Positions 16,101 through 26,243 of a stretch of DNA of 64,000 nucleotides are shown piece after piece (within the stretch, counting starts at the first letter, position 1; every line of letters starts with the position of its first letter). The DNA comes from Tropicibacter alexandrii (GTDB lineage: Bacteria > Pseudomonadota > Alphaproteobacteria > Rhodobacterales > Rhodobacteraceae). The stretch lies in the NCBI RefSeq assembly GCF_003667315.2, contig NZ_RCTZ02000002.1, forward strand, positions 62,001 through 126,000, given 5' to 3'. The position numbers were made by a program, and so were the translations under genes. The notes under the pieces were generated by a model that had not been told where the DNA came from, did not search any database, and saw only the letters and a program-made list of their open reading frames with translations.

Positions 16101-17678
16101 CACTCGACCAAGGGCGTGACGCTGATCTCGCCGCCGCCGCACCACGACATCTACTCGATTGAGGACCTCGCGCAGCTGATCTACGACCTCAAGCAGATCA
16201 ACCCCACCGTGAAGGTGACGGTGAAGCTGGTGGCGTCTTCCGGTGTCGGCACGATTGCCGCTGGTGTGGCCAAGGCCGAGGCCGACGTGATCCTGATCTC
16301 GGGTCACAATGGTGGTACAGGCGCGTCGCCCGCGACCTCGATCAAATATGCCGGTCTGCCGTGGGAAATGGGCCTGACCGAGGCGCATCAGGTTCTGGCG
16401 ATGAACAACCTGCGGAGCCGCGTGCTGCTGCGGACCGATGGTGGTCTGCGCACGGGTCGTGACATCGTCATGGCCGCGATGCTGGGGGCCGAGGAATACG
16501 GCATCGGCACGGCGGCGCTGATCGCCATGGGCTGCATCATGGTGCGCCAGTGCCAGTCGAACACCTGCCCGGTCGGTGTCTGCACGCAGGATGAATCCCT
16601 GCGGGCCAAGTTCACCGGCAATGCGGACAAGGTCGTGAACCTGATCACCTTCTACGCGCAGGAAGTGCGCGAGATACTGGCGTCGATTGGTGCCCGGTCG
16701 CTGGAAGAGGTCATCGGTCGCGCCGATCTGCTGTCGCAGGTCAGCCGTGGCTCTGAACACTTGGACGATCTCGACCTGAACCCGCTGCTGATCCGCGTCG
16801 ATGGCTCGGACAAAATCAAGTACGATCTGAACCGCCCCCGCAACGAGGTGCCGGAAACGCTGGACGCGGAAATCGTCCGCGATGCCGCGCGCTTCCTGAA
16901 GGATGGCGAAAAGATGCAGCTGTCCTACGCGGTGATGAACACGCACCGCACCGTGGGCACGCGGGTGTCGTCGCATATCGTGCGCAAGTTCGGGATGCGC
17001 AACGCGCTGCAGCCCGATCACCTGCACGTCAAGCTGACGGGCTCTGCCGGTCAGTCGTTGGGCGCGTTCGCCGCACCGGGGCTGAAGCTGGAAGTGTCGG
17101 GCGATGCCAACGACTACGTGGGCAAAGGGCTTTCGGGTGGTCTGATCGTCGTGCGCCCGCCGCTGGTCTCGCCGCTGGAGGCGTCCGAGAACACGATCAT
17201 CGGCAACACCGTGCTGTACGGCGCGACCGATGGCCACCTGTTTGCCGCCGGTAAGGCGGGGGAGCGGTTCGCTGTGCGCAACTCGGGCGCCAAGGTGGTG
17301 ATCGAGGGCTGTGGATCGAACGGCTGTGAATACATGACCGGCGGTGTCGCTGTCATTCTGGGCGAGATCGGTGCGAACTTTGGCGCGGGCATGACCGGCG
17401 GCATGGCGTACCTGTACGACCCCGAGGGCAAGTCGGCGGACATGATGAACATGGAAAGCCTCGTCACCTGCAAGGTGCGCACCCCGGAATGGGAAGCGCA
17501 GCTCAAGGGCTTGATCGAAGCGCATGTGACCGAGACTCGCTCGCGCAAGGGCGAGTCGATCTTGCAGAACTGGGACCTGGAAAAGGACAACTTCGTTCAG
17601 GTCTGTCCGAAGGAGATGCTCAACAAGATCGAGTACCCCTTGGGAATCGAAGAGGACCTCGCCGTTCCGGCAGAGTGA
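13146..17678 (+). CDS. gltB: Glutamate synthase large (alpha) subunit GltB
   Basis: Makes two glutamates from glutamine and 2-oxoglutarate with GltD. 1,510 residues, the normal length. Residues 1-33 form the propeptide, removed to expose Cys34 (HSSCGVG) as N-terminal nucleophile of the class II amidotransferase domain. The central domain and FMN synthase barrel follow (KPGEGGQLPG, SGHNGGTGASP), then the 3Fe-4S cysteines in CIMVRQCQSNTCPVGVC. A C-terminal beta-helix contains GSNGCEYMTGG. It is transcribed after gltD and the GFA gene and ends in its own terminator. With glnK-amtB it forms the ammonium assimilation theme of the window. Confidence 0.96.
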   Translation: MTKYDADWAAAEEAKRKWMSENGMYHESEEHSSCGVGLVVSLNGKPSRKVVEAGITALKAVWHRGAVDADGKTGDGAGIHVQIPVPFFYDQIERTGHTPRKNELIAVGQVFLPRTDHGAQEMCRTIVESEVLRMGYYIYGWRHVPVKVDCLGEKANATRPEIEQILISNAKGVDEEQFERELYVIRRRIEKAAAAGGVNGLYIASLSCRSIIYKGMMLAEQVSEFYPDLQDDRFESAFAIYHQRYSTNTFPQWWLAQPFRMLAHNGEINTLKGNVNWMKSHEIRMASGTFGDTAEDIKPIIPNGSSDSAALDAVFEVLVRAGRNAPMAKTMLVPESWSKQAVELPEAWRDMYSYCNSVMEPWDGPAALAMTDGRWVCGGLDRNGLRPMRYVVTGDGLLIAGSEIGMVPTDEATAREKGALGPGQMIAVDMKEGKLYHDVEIKNALAASQPFGEWVGKINELDEELASVTEKPIYEGAELRRRQIAAGYTIEELEQILAPMAEDAKETLASMGDDTPSAVLSKKYRPLSHYFRQNFSQVTNPPIDSLREFRVMSLKTRFGNLKNVLDESSAQTEILVVDSPFVGNAQFEELTKQFNAPCTTIDCTFGDGPNALRDGLARIRAEAEDAVRSGAGHLILTDQNVSEDKVAMPMILATSAVHSHLTRKGLRTFCSINVRSAECIDPHYFAVLIGAGATVVNAYLAEDSLADRINRGLLDGTLTENVARYREAVDQGLLKIMAKMGISVVSSYRGGLNFEAVGLSRAMCAEYFPGMISRISGIGLNGLQRKAVDVHALGFKGTNVLPIGGFYKARKSGETHAWGAQTMHLMQAACDKASFELWKQYSNAMQANPPIHLRDLLAIKPLGKAIPIEEVESITSIRKRFVTPGMSLGALSPEAHKTLNVAMNRIGAKSDSGEGGEDPAHFVPEPNGDNPSAKIKQVASGRFGVTAEYLNHCEELEIKVAQGAKPGEGGQLPGMKVTDLIARLRHSTKGVTLISPPPHHDIYSIEDLAQLIYDLKQINPTVKVTVKLVASSGVGTIAAGVAKAEADVILISGHNGGTGASPATSIKYAGLPWEMGLTEAHQVLAMNNLRSRVLLRTDGGLRTGRDIVMAAMLGAEEYGIGTAALIAMGCIMVRQCQSNTCPVGVCTQDESLRAKFTGNADKVVNLITFYAQEVREILASIGARSLEEVIGRADLLSQVSRGSEHLDDLDLNPLLIRVDGSDKIKYDLNRPRNEVPETLDAEIVRDAARFLKDGEKMQLSYAVMNTHRTVGTRVSSHIVRKFGMRNALQPDHLHVKLTGSAGQSLGAFAAPGLKLEVSGDANDYVGKGLSGGLIVVRPPLVSPLEASENTIIGNTVLYGATDGHLFAAGKAGERFAVRNSGAKVVIEGCGSNGCEYMTGGVAVILGEIGANFGAGMTGGMAYLYDPEGKSADMMNMESLVTCKVRTPEWEAQLKGLIEAHVTETRSRKGESILQNWDLEKDNFVQVCPKEMLNKIEYPLGIEEDLAVPAE

Positions 17679-17700
17679 TCCGATCCGAGCAAAGACACGA

Positions 17701-17726
17701 AGCCCGGGCGATTGCCCGGGCTTTTT
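17701..17726 (+). terminator. Intrinsic terminator of gltB
   Basis: AGCCCGGGC-GATT-GCCCGGGCT, a 9-bp perfect stem, followed directly by a T-run. It starts 22 bases after the gltB stop codon. Confidence 0.92.
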
Positions 17727-17961
17727 CGTCGCAGGGTTGCACGATGCGCGCCCGACGTGCATCCACTTTAGGTTTCAACCTGACGTTGGGTCAAATTCCA
17801 TAATTTGGCCACAGTTCAAACGCCCCGGGAACCAATTGCGCGGGCATAAAGAAACTGTTCTCACGTGGTATCAAGCGTATCCGGTTCAGGTAGATGGTCA
17901 GTGAATGCCGCATGGGCGTTTCGGTGTATGGCGGGGTCCCCTTGCGGGGCCTCGCCTTTTT
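17727..17961 (+). other. Gene-free stretch between two terminators; small-RNA candidate
   Basis: No convincing protein gene lies in the 321 bases between gltB and mtgA. After the gltB terminator comes about 200 bases of lower-GC sequence with small inverted repeats (AGGTTTCAACCT, AAATTCCATAATTT). A second strong intrinsic terminator closes it: a GC stem at 17930-17956 followed by TTTTT at 17957-17961. A terminator with no gene in front suggests either a small RNA of up to 230 nt or attenuation in the mtgA leader. No promoter was firmly identified. Confidence 0.35.
17930..17961 (+). terminator. Orphan intrinsic terminator upstream of mtgA
   Basis: GGCGGGGTCCC pairs with GGGCCTCGCC-type sequence: an 11-bp stem with two G-T pairs and a 5-base loop, followed by five T. 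It lies 38 bases before the mtgA ATG and belongs to no visible gene. Confidence 0.7.
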
Positions 17962-17999
17962 CCTGTCGCAAAACCGGCCATGCAGGGTATGAAAAAGCC

Positions 18000-18725
18000 A
18001 TGGCGAAAAAGGCAAAACAGGCAAGGAAAACCGGCAATACGCCGCGCCGGGTGCGCCCGGTGCGCTGGCTGTTGCGGCAATGCTTGCGGATCGGGGGGCT
18101 GGCCGTGGGTCTGATACTGGCGATGGTGGTGGTCTATGCCGGGTTGAACCCGCCCACCACGCACACGATCTGGAGCGAGGGCCGCCGCCTTGGCGGTGTC
18201 GACCGCAGTTGGGTCGAGATCGACCGGGTGGCGCCGGTCATGCTGCGCTCTGTCGTGGCGGCAGAGGATGCGAATTTCTGCAATCACTGGGGGTTCGACA
18301 TGTCGGCGATCCGCGCGGCGATCGCCGATGGCGCTGCGCGTGGCGGATCGACGATCAGCCAGCAAGTGGTCAAGAACGTCTATCTCTGGCAGGACCGCAG
18401 CTGGCTGCGCAAACTGCTGGAAGCGGGCATGACACCGCTGGTCGAGGCGGTCTGGTCGAAACGGCGCATTCTGGAGGTCTATCTGAACGTGGCCGAGTTC
18501 GACGAGGGCGTGTTCGGGGTCGAGGCTGCGGCGCGGCATTATTTCGACACCGGTCCGGACAGGCTGACGGCGCGACAGGCGGCCTTGCTGGCGGCGGTGC
18601 TGCCCTCGCCGAAACGCCGCGACGCGGCGAACCCGACGGCGGCGGTGTCGCGCCGGGCGCGATCCATTCAGGACGGGGCGGCGACGATCGCCGCGGATGG
18701 CCGCGCCGCCTGTTTCGAAAACTGA
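18000..18725 (+). CDS. mtgA: Monofunctional peptidoglycan glycosyltransferase MtgA
   Basis: Polymerises lipid II into glycan strands at the inner membrane without a transpeptidase domain. 241 residues: a basic cytoplasmic tail, one membrane span (about residues 24-46) and a GT51 domain. Family motifs are AAEDANFCNHWGFD with the catalytic Glu, RGGSTISQQVVKN and KRRILEVYLNVAEF. The start ATGGCGAAAAAG follows the orphan terminator region. An overlapping out-of-frame ATG 11 bases upstream was rejected. Confidence 0.9.
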   Translation: MAKKAKQARKTGNTPRRVRPVRWLLRQCLRIGGLAVGLILAMVVVYAGLNPPTTHTIWSEGRRLGGVDRSWVEIDRVAPVMLRSVVAAEDANFCNHWGFDMSAIRAAIADGAARGGSTISQQVVKNVYLWQDRSWLRKLLEAGMTPLVEAVWSKRRILEVYLNVAEFDEGVFGVEAAARHYFDTGPDRLTARQAALLAAVLPSPKRRDAANPTAAVSRRARSIQDGAATIAADGRAACFEN

Positions 18726-18735
18726 GCAGGTGCGC

Positions 18736-18748
18736 GGGGCTCAGCCCC
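18736..18748. repeat. Solo GGGGC/GCCCC hairpin after mtgA
   Basis: GGGGC-TCA-GCCCC, 10 bases after the mtgA stop. It matches the hairpin part of family A, but the conserved block that normally follows is missing. Confidence 0.4.
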
Positions 18749-18876
18749 GGCCCGCCATCGGACCGGTGGCCGAAAGGCCCCGGCGCGCGTGATCCCGCCG
18801 GCGCGCGGGCGGCGCTTGAATCCGGGGCGGCTTCGCCTGTATCAGGGGGCGTATTCCCCAAGTCTCAGGGTTCTCG

Positions 18877-19545
18877 ATGGCTGCCATCCTCTATCACGTT
18901 CCGCTCTCCCCATTCTGTCGCAAGGTGCGCCTGTCGCTGGCGGAGAAGCGCATCGAATGCAATCTCGAGAGCGAGCCCTACTGGGAAAAGGACCCGGATT
19001 TCCTGCGCCGCAACCCGGCGGCCAAGGTGCCGGTGCTGAAGATCGACGGCAAGACCATGGCCGAAAGCGCCGCCATTTGCGAATGGCTGGAGGAAAAGTA
19101 CCCAGAGCCCGCCTTGATGCCCAAGGGCGCCGATGCGCGGCTCGAAGTGCGGCGGCTGGTGGGGTGGTTCGACGACAAGTTCCACAACGAGGTCACCTCG
19201 AAGCTGCTCTATGAGCGGGTCAACAAGAAGGTGATGAAGATGGGCTTCCCCGACAGCGGCAACGTGAAGGCCGGGGCCAAGGCGATCAAGTATCATCTCG
19301 ATTACATGGCTTGGCTGCTGGATCACCGGCGCTGGCTGGCCGGGGATAGCATGACGCTGGCGGATTTTGCCGCTGCGGCGCACTTGTCGTCGCTGGATTA
19401 TATCTCGGATGTGGATTGGAACCGCAGCCAGACCGTGAAGGACTGGTATGCCAAGATCAAGTCGCGCCCGGCCTTCCGCAGCATCCTGGCTGACCAGGTA
19501 CCGGGCTTTCCGCCGCCGCCGCATTATGCCGATCTGGATTTCTGA
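18877..19545 (+). CDS. fzlA: FzlA-like glutathione S-transferase family protein
   Basis: 222 residues with an N-terminal thioredoxin-fold half (LYHVPLSPFCRKVRLSLAEK) and a C-terminal helical half. In Caulobacter, the GST-like protein FzlA binds FtsZ and is needed for constriction. The overall sequence, the conserved C-terminal tail PPPPHYADLDF and the queG neighbour agree with that alphaproteobacterial family better than with a detoxifying GST. Assignment as FzlA is from memory of the family, so an ordinary GST remains possible. Confidence 0.72.
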   Translation: MAAILYHVPLSPFCRKVRLSLAEKRIECNLESEPYWEKDPDFLRRNPAAKVPVLKIDGKTMAESAAICEWLEEKYPEPALMPKGADARLEVRRLVGWFDDKFHNEVTSKLLYERVNKKVMKMGFPDSGNVKAGAKAIKYHLDYMAWLLDHRRWLAGDSMTLADFAAAAHLSSLDYISDVDWNRSQTVKDWYAKIKSRPAFRSILADQVPGFPPPPHYADLDF

Positions 19546-19559
19546 GATCGGCTGTCGGA

Positions 19560-19610
19560 GCGAGGGGCCAGCCCCTCGCGCTCCCCGAGGTATTTGGGGA
19601 CCAAAGAAGC
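19560..19610 (+). repeat. Composite 3'-end element, family A, also serving queG
   Basis: Hairpin GCGAGGGGC-CA-GCCCCTCGC, then CTCCCC and GAGGTATTTGGGGACCAAAG plus AAGC. It follows fzlA in the same direction. Here the element runs directly into AGGGGG and the queG GTG start, so it forms the 5' flank and possibly part of the ribosome site of queG. Confidence 0.75.
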
Positions 19611-19620
19611 AGGGGGTTTC

Positions 19621-20673
19621 GTGCAGGATCTCGCGGCACGGCTGAAGGCGGAGGCAGAGGCGGTCGGGTTCTCGGCCTGCCGGGTCTGCAAGCCTTGGGA
19701 TGTGCCGCAGGTGGCCGAGCGGCTGGCGGCGTTCGTGGCGCAGGGGCGTCATGGGCAGATGGGCTGGATGGCTGAGCGGATGCATTGGCGCGGCGCGCCG
19801 GATGTGCTTTGGCCAGAGGCGCGGTCGGTGATCATGCTGGCAGAGGAGTACGGGCCGGATCACGATCCGCTGGAGGTGCTGGGCCAGCGCGACCGCGCGG
19901 CGATTTCTGTCTATGCGCAGAACCGCGACTATCACGACGTGGTCAAGAAGCGGCTGAAGCGGCTGGGGCGCTGGTTGATCGAGGCTGCGGGCGGGGCGCC
20001 GGAAATCAAGGTTTTCGTCGACACGGCGCCGGTCATGGAAAAGCCGCTGGGGCAGGCGGCGGGCCTTGGCTGGCAGGGCAAGCATACCAACCTCGTCAGC
20101 CGCGATCTGGGGTCGTGGTTTTTCCTGGGCTGTATCTTTACGACCTTGGAATTGCCGGTGGACGGGGCCGAGGTCGATCATTGCGGCTCCTGCAGGCGCT
20201 GTCTGGATGTGTGCCCGACCGATGCCTTTCCGGCGCCCTACCAGCTGGATGCACGTCGCTGCATTTCCTACCTGACGATCGAGCATCACGGGCCGGTGCC
20301 GGTCGACTTGCGCGCGAAAATGGGCAACCGGATCTATGGCTGTGACGATTGCCTTGCGGTCTGCCCGTGGAACAAGTTCGCCCGGCAGGCCCACGAGGTG
20401 AAGTATCATGCGCGCGACGATCTGCGCGCGCCCGAGTTGCGCGGTTTGGCAGGGCTGGACGATGCGGGGTTTCGCGCGCGGTTCTCGGGCTCGCCGATCA
20501 AGCGGATCGGGCGCGACCGCTTCGTGCGCAATGTTCTGTATGCGATCGGCAATTCCGGCGATTCCAAATTGCTGGACGCGGCGCAAGCGCTATGTGAGGA
20601 TGCGGACGAGGTGGTCCGGGATGCGGCGCGATGGGCCGTGGACCGTCTCGGGGGGATCCACGGCGGGTCATGA
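19621..20673 (+). CDS. queG: tRNA epoxyqueuosine(34) reductase QueG
   Basis: Last step of queuosine synthesis: reduces epoxyqueuosine to queuosine in tRNA, using cobalamin and two 4Fe-4S clusters. 350 residues. The cluster ligands are in [16 protein letters not shown] and [13 protein letters not shown], and the C-terminal part carries HEAT-like repeats. The likely start is GTG ([12 protein letters not shown]), 6 bases after AGGGGG. An upstream TTG would lie inside the repeat element and was rejected. It follows fzlA, as in many alphaproteobacteria. Confidence 0.93.
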   Translation: MQDLAARLKAEAEAVGFSACRVCKPWDVPQVAERLAAFVAQGRHGQMGWMAERMHWRGAPDVLWPEARSVIMLAEEYGPDHDPLEVLGQRDRAAISVYAQNRDYHDVVKKRLKRLGRWLIEAAGGAPEIKVFVDTAPVMEKPLGQAAGLGWQGKHTNLVSRDLGSWFFLGCIFTTLELPVDGAEVDHCGSCRRCLDVCPTDAFPAPYQLDARRCISYLTIEHHGPVPVDLRAKMGNRIYGCDDCLAVCPWNKFARQAHEVKYHARDDLRAPELRGLAGLDDAGFRARFSGSPIKRIGRDRFVRNVLYAIGNSGDSKLLDAAQALCEDADEVVRDAARWAVDRLGGIHGGS

Positions 20674-20741
20674 CGGGCGCCAGGCTGCCATCCCAGCGCC
20701 CGGAGCGACTCCTTCGATCCTTGGGAGAAAAAAGAATGTCA

Positions 20742-20803
20742 CCCGCCTGTTAGATAGGCGGGCCATCCCCGTTCGCGCAAGCACAACGCACACAGATGTG
20801 CGT
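20742..20803 (+). promoter_or_regulatory. Two hairpins in the msrB leader region
   Basis: CCCGCCT-N7-AGGCGGG (20742-20762) and ACGCACA-CAGA-TGTGCGT (20786-20803) stand in the 212-base gap between queG and msrB. The first may end queG transcription (no T-run is seen). The second is a perfect 7-bp inverted repeat that could be a regulator site for the msr genes. No family was recognised. Confidence 0.35.
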
Positions 20804-20885
20804 GTTGTTTCAGATGGGTTCCCTTTTTGCATCCATGCCCCATTTAAGGAACTGAGTTTGAGCCTGCACTAAACAGGAGGGGAAA

Positions 20886-21332
20886 TTGGCAAAATATGAG
20901 CGAAGACCGGAGGTTATCCACAGCCTGACGCCCGAGCAATACCGCGTGACCCAAGAGAACGGGACAGAGCGGCCGGGCACCGGCGAATATCTGCACAACA
21001 AGGCGTCTGGCCTGTATGTGGACGTGGTTTCGGGCGAACCGCTGTTCGTCAGCGCCGCCAAATACGAATCGGGCTGCGGCTGGCCGAGCTTTGTGAAGCC
21101 GGTGGAACCTGACAATATTGTCGAGCTGCGCGATACCACGCACGGGATGATCCGGGTCGAGGTCCGCTCGCGCCACGGCGACAGCCATCTTGGCCATGTC
21201 TTTCCGGACGGGCCGCAGGACCGGGGCGGGCTGCGCTACTGCATCAACTCGGCCTCGCTGCGCTTCATCCCCAAGGAAGAGATGGAAGCCGAGGGCTATG
21301 GCCAATATATCGACCAAGTGGAGGATTTGTGA
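20886..21332 (+). CDS. msrB: Peptide-methionine (R)-S-oxide reductase MsrB
   Basis: Repairs methionine-R-sulfoxide in oxidised proteins. 148 residues with SGCGWPSF and the catalytic cysteine in [11 protein letters not shown]. The CxxC pairs that bind zinc in many MsrB proteins are absent (DVVSGEPLF stands at the first position), so this is the zinc-free type. The TTG start is supported by AGGAGGGG ten bases upstream. msrA follows with overlapping stop and start (TGATG). Confidence 0.92.
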   Translation: MAKYERRPEVIHSLTPEQYRVTQENGTERPGTGEYLHNKASGLYVDVVSGEPLFVSAAKYESGCGWPSFVKPVEPDNIVELRDTTHGMIRVEVRSRHGDSHLGHVFPDGPQDRGGLRYCINSASLRFIPKEEMEAEGYGQYIDQVEDL

Positions 21333-21838
21333 TGACCGAACGCGCCGTTCTGGCGGGGGGCTGCTTCTGGGGTATGGAAGAGCTGATCCGCAAGCTGCCG
21401 GGGGTCGAAAAGACCCGCGTCGGCTATACCGGGGGCGATGTGCCCAACGCGACCTATCGCAACCATGGCACCCATGCAGAGGGGATCGAGATCCTGTTCG
21501 ATCCCGAGCGCATCAGCTATCGCCGCATCCTGGAATATTTCTTTCAGATCCACGATCCGACCACGATGAATCGTCAGGGCAATGACGTGGGCATGAGCTA
21601 TCGCTCGGCGATCTACTACTGCTCGGACGAACAGCGCGCCTGCGCGCTGGAGACCATCGCCGATGTCGAGGCCTCGGGCCTGTGGCCGGGCAAGGTGGTG
21701 ACCGAGGTCGAGCCGGTGGGCGATTTCTGGGAGGCCGAGCCCGAGCATCAGGATTACCTGCAACGCTATCCGGGCGGCTATACCTGCCACTTCCCGCGGG
21801 TCGACTGGGTCTTGCCGCGACGGGATGCCGCCGAATAG
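21332..21838 (+). CDS. msrA: Peptide-methionine (S)-S-oxide reductase MsrA
   Basis: Repairs methionine-S-sulfoxide, the partner activity to MsrB. 168 residues; the catalytic motif GGCFWGMEE is near residue 10, and [15 protein letters not shown] and the HxEGIEI region are typical. The ATG overlaps the msrB stop codon, so the pair is coupled. A GTG one codon upstream is possible but unnecessary. Confidence 0.94.
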   Translation: MTERAVLAGGCFWGMEELIRKLPGVEKTRVGYTGGDVPNATYRNHGTHAEGIEILFDPERISYRRILEYFFQIHDPTTMNRQGNDVGMSYRSAIYYCSDEQRACALETIADVEASGLWPGKVVTEVEPVGDFWEAEPEHQDYLQRYPGGYTCHFPRVDWVLPRRDAAE

Positions 21839-21902
21839 CGGGCGTTAATCTCGTCGTAAACGCGGTCGGATATCAGGGGGTTACAAATCGAAGGAACCCC
21901 CA

Positions 21903-23474
21903 GTGACGACCCGACCAAACTTGGACACGCTCAAGGACCGCAAGCTTGCGGTCCTTTCCCTTTTGTTGATTGCGCCCTTTCCGATCGGGGCGGCCATGGT
22001 CGCAGGCAATGCGATCATGCCGGAGGCCATCGCGGCCGTGCTGCTGCTCGGGCTGGGTCTGGCCTGCACCCGCCTGAAGGCAAGCGCGGCGGAGTATGGC
22101 CTTGTCGCGGCGCTGGTCGGGATGCCGATGCTGGCGGTGGCGGCGGCCTCCGGGCAGGCTTGGCAGTTGGACATGCATATGCTGTTCTTCGTCCAGTTGG
22201 CTGCGGTGTCGATGCTGTCGCGGGTGCGGCTGCTGATCTGGGGGGCGGGGCTGATCGCCGTGCATCACGTGCTGTTGACGGTCGTCATGCCGCAGCTTGT
22301 CTATCCCTCGTTCGACCTGTGGGCGAATGTGCTGCGCAGCGGTCTGCATGCTGTCGTCGTGGTGATCGAGACTTTCGGTCTGGCTATGATCGTGCTCAAC
22401 CGGAACGCGGCGCTGTCACAGGCCGCGACCGCCGTGCAGGAGGCGGCCCGTCAGACCGGGCTCGCCAGCGAGGCGCAGACGGCCTCTGCCCGTGCCGAAG
22501 AGGCGGCGAACACCGTGGTCGACCTGCTGCGCGCGCATCTGGGCCGACTTGCCAATCGCGACCTGACCTGCACCATCGAGGCCCCGCTCGATGGCCGGTA
22601 CGAGGCGATGCGGCAGGACTTCAACCGCGCGGTGGATATCCTGCGCGACACGATTCGCGACACCGCCGAGGCCGCCTGCGCCTTCCGAGACGAGGCATCG
22701 GGCCTGAACGGCGCAGCGATCGAGATGTCGCAACGCGGTGAGCGGCAGGCCAGCGACCTGAGCGCGGCGAATGAGGGCTTTGCCGCCATGTCCGGCAGCG
22801 TCCGCATGACCGCGCAGCGCGCCGCCGAGGCATTTCGGCTGGCCACCGAGGCGAACGAGCGCGCGGCGCGCTCGGGCGAGGTGACGACGCGGGCGGTCGA
22901 GGCGATGAAATCCATCGAGTCCTCGTCGGGGGAGATCGCGCGGATCATCGACCTGATCGACGACATCTCTTTCCAGACCAACCTGCTGGCGCTGAATGCC
23001 GGGGTCGAGGCCGCGCGGGCTGGTGTCGCGGGCAAGGGCTTTGCCGTGGTGGCCACCGAGGTCCAGCAATTGGCGCAACGCACCGCGCAGGCCGCCAGCG
23101 GCATCCGCACGCTCATCGTCGACAGCGAGCAGCGGGTCAGCGAGGGCGTGGAACTGGTGTCCAACGCCATCGCCTCGCTGGGGGAAATCCGCGAGACGGT
23201 GCATGCGGTCAGCCGGGTCAATCAGGATATCAACGCCGAGAGCGCCCAGCAGAGCAAGGCGCTGGATGCCTTCACCGATACGATTGGTGCGATCGACAGC
23301 AATACACAGGCGAATGCCGCCATGGGCGAGCAGATGGCCGCCCTGTCCGAACGCATCGCCACCGCGGCGCAGGAACTGGCCCAGCGGATGAGCGGGTTTG
23401 GCGTGGCGCAACCGGCCGAGGCTGGCTTTGCCGCCCCCGACCCGCACCGGGAGGCGGTGTTGGCGGTGGCGTGA
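21903..23474 (+). CDS. Methyl-accepting chemotaxis protein, multi-span membrane type
   Basis: Chemoreceptor of 523 residues. The first 165 residues hold about five hydrophobic spans with short loops, so there is no large periplasmic sensor domain; the stimulus may be sensed within the membrane. A HAMP-like segment (LANRDLTCTIEAPLDGRYEAM) follows. The long coiled coil has the hairpin tip ISFQTNLLALNAGVEAARAG, where CheA and CheW dock; the GVEAARAG variant is common in alphaproteobacteria. The start is GTG after AAGGAACC. No other chemotaxis gene is nearby, so it is an orphan receptor. Confidence 0.88.
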   Translation: MTTRPNLDTLKDRKLAVLSLLLIAPFPIGAAMVAGNAIMPEAIAAVLLLGLGLACTRLKASAAEYGLVAALVGMPMLAVAAASGQAWQLDMHMLFFVQLAAVSMLSRVRLLIWGAGLIAVHHVLLTVVMPQLVYPSFDLWANVLRSGLHAVVVVIETFGLAMIVLNRNAALSQAATAVQEAARQTGLASEAQTASARAEEAANTVVDLLRAHLGRLANRDLTCTIEAPLDGRYEAMRQDFNRAVDILRDTIRDTAEAACAFRDEASGLNGAAIEMSQRGERQASDLSAANEGFAAMSGSVRMTAQRAAEAFRLATEANERAARSGEVTTRAVEAMKSIESSSGEIARIIDLIDDISFQTNLLALNAGVEAARAGVAGKGFAVVATEVQQLAQRTAQAASGIRTLIVDSEQRVSEGVELVSNAIASLGEIRETVHAVSRVNQDINAESAQQSKALDAFTDTIGAIDSNTQANAAMGEQMAALSERIATAAQELAQRMSGFGVAQPAEAGFAAPDPHREAVLAVA

Positions 23475-23523
23475 CGGCTCTGACGCGACGTTTCACCGTG
23501 ACAGCGCGGGCCGGATCGGGTGA

Positions 23524-25575
<2,052 letters not shown>

Positions 25576-25580
25576 CGGCG

Positions 25581-26105
25581 CTAGCGGTCTTCGAAGAAGT
25601 CCTCGGGCAGGCGGTCGCGGATCGCGTGTGCGAAGAGGTCGACTTCGAGCGCGAGACCGACTTCGAATTCGTTCAGCTCGGGCCCGCTCCAGCGGCGGGT
25701 TTCGAGCTGGGCCAGAAGGCTGCGCCGGGTCTGGTCGTCGCGCGGGTCGAGCTCGAACGCGCCTGCGGCACGCAGCAGGTCGATGCGCTTGTGGACTTCG
25801 CGCATGGCGGCGAAGGCCTCGATCATGACGCGGGTCAGGCGCGGTTCGGTCTGCCAAGACCGGCCGTCGAACACCTCTTGCACCACGCGGTTGCCAGCGC
25901 CGAGGCAATCATAGGCGACACAGCCTTTCATGCCCCGTTCGGTCAGGTCGTCATGGATGGCGCAGTCATAGCCAGACAGGTTGCGGCACGGCTCGCCCGG
26001 GTTCTTGTCGAAGGCAAAGTCGCGGCCCTTGTCGAAGGCCAGCGCGAGGCAACACAGGGCAGCGCATTGCGAGCAGTCGGTCCGGAGGGGGGCGGTGCGG
26101 GGCAT
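25581..26105 (-). CDS. YkgJ-type cysteine-cluster protein
   Basis: 174 residues beginning MPRTAPLRTDCSQC. The early cysteines (CSQCAALCC) and the later C-x(6)-C (CRNLSGYDC) plus GCVAYDC match the zinc/iron-chelating YkgJ/UPF0153 pattern. The C-terminal half is helical and acidic without recognised motifs. Function unknown. It is convergent with the flavin oxidoreductase (5-base gap) and divergent from the DJ-1 gene. Confidence 0.72.
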   Translation of the reverse strand: MPRTAPLRTDCSQCAALCCLALAFDKGRDFAFDKNPGEPCRNLSGYDCAIHDDLTERGMKGCVAYDCLGAGNRVVQEVFDGRSWQTEPRLTRVMIEAFAAMREVHKRIDLLRAAGAFELDPRDDQTRRSLLAQLETRRWSGPELNEFEVGLALEVDLFAHAIRDRLPEDFFEDR

Positions 26106-26243
26106 GTGCGGTGTATCCGATGGAACGGGCCAAGAATGCAAGGGGCTGCGGAAGGGGGCACCTGTCCACGGCCTGTCGGTGGGTGGCGGAACGTTGTGGC
26201 CGGTGGCGGGTTGGGCCTGTGAACGCCTGATATGGAGGGTACC

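Noticed and set aside
13128-17762. A 1,544-codon open frame on the strand opposite gltB
   Set aside because: Its translation is rich in His, Arg, Gln and Gly with no domain, and it mirrors the codon pattern of gltB, which is certain. Long antisense frames are expected in high-GC DNA.
17791-17913. A 40-residue minus-strand frame between gltB and mtgA
   Set aside because: No ribosome site and no recognisable family; more likely chance within the gene-free stretch.
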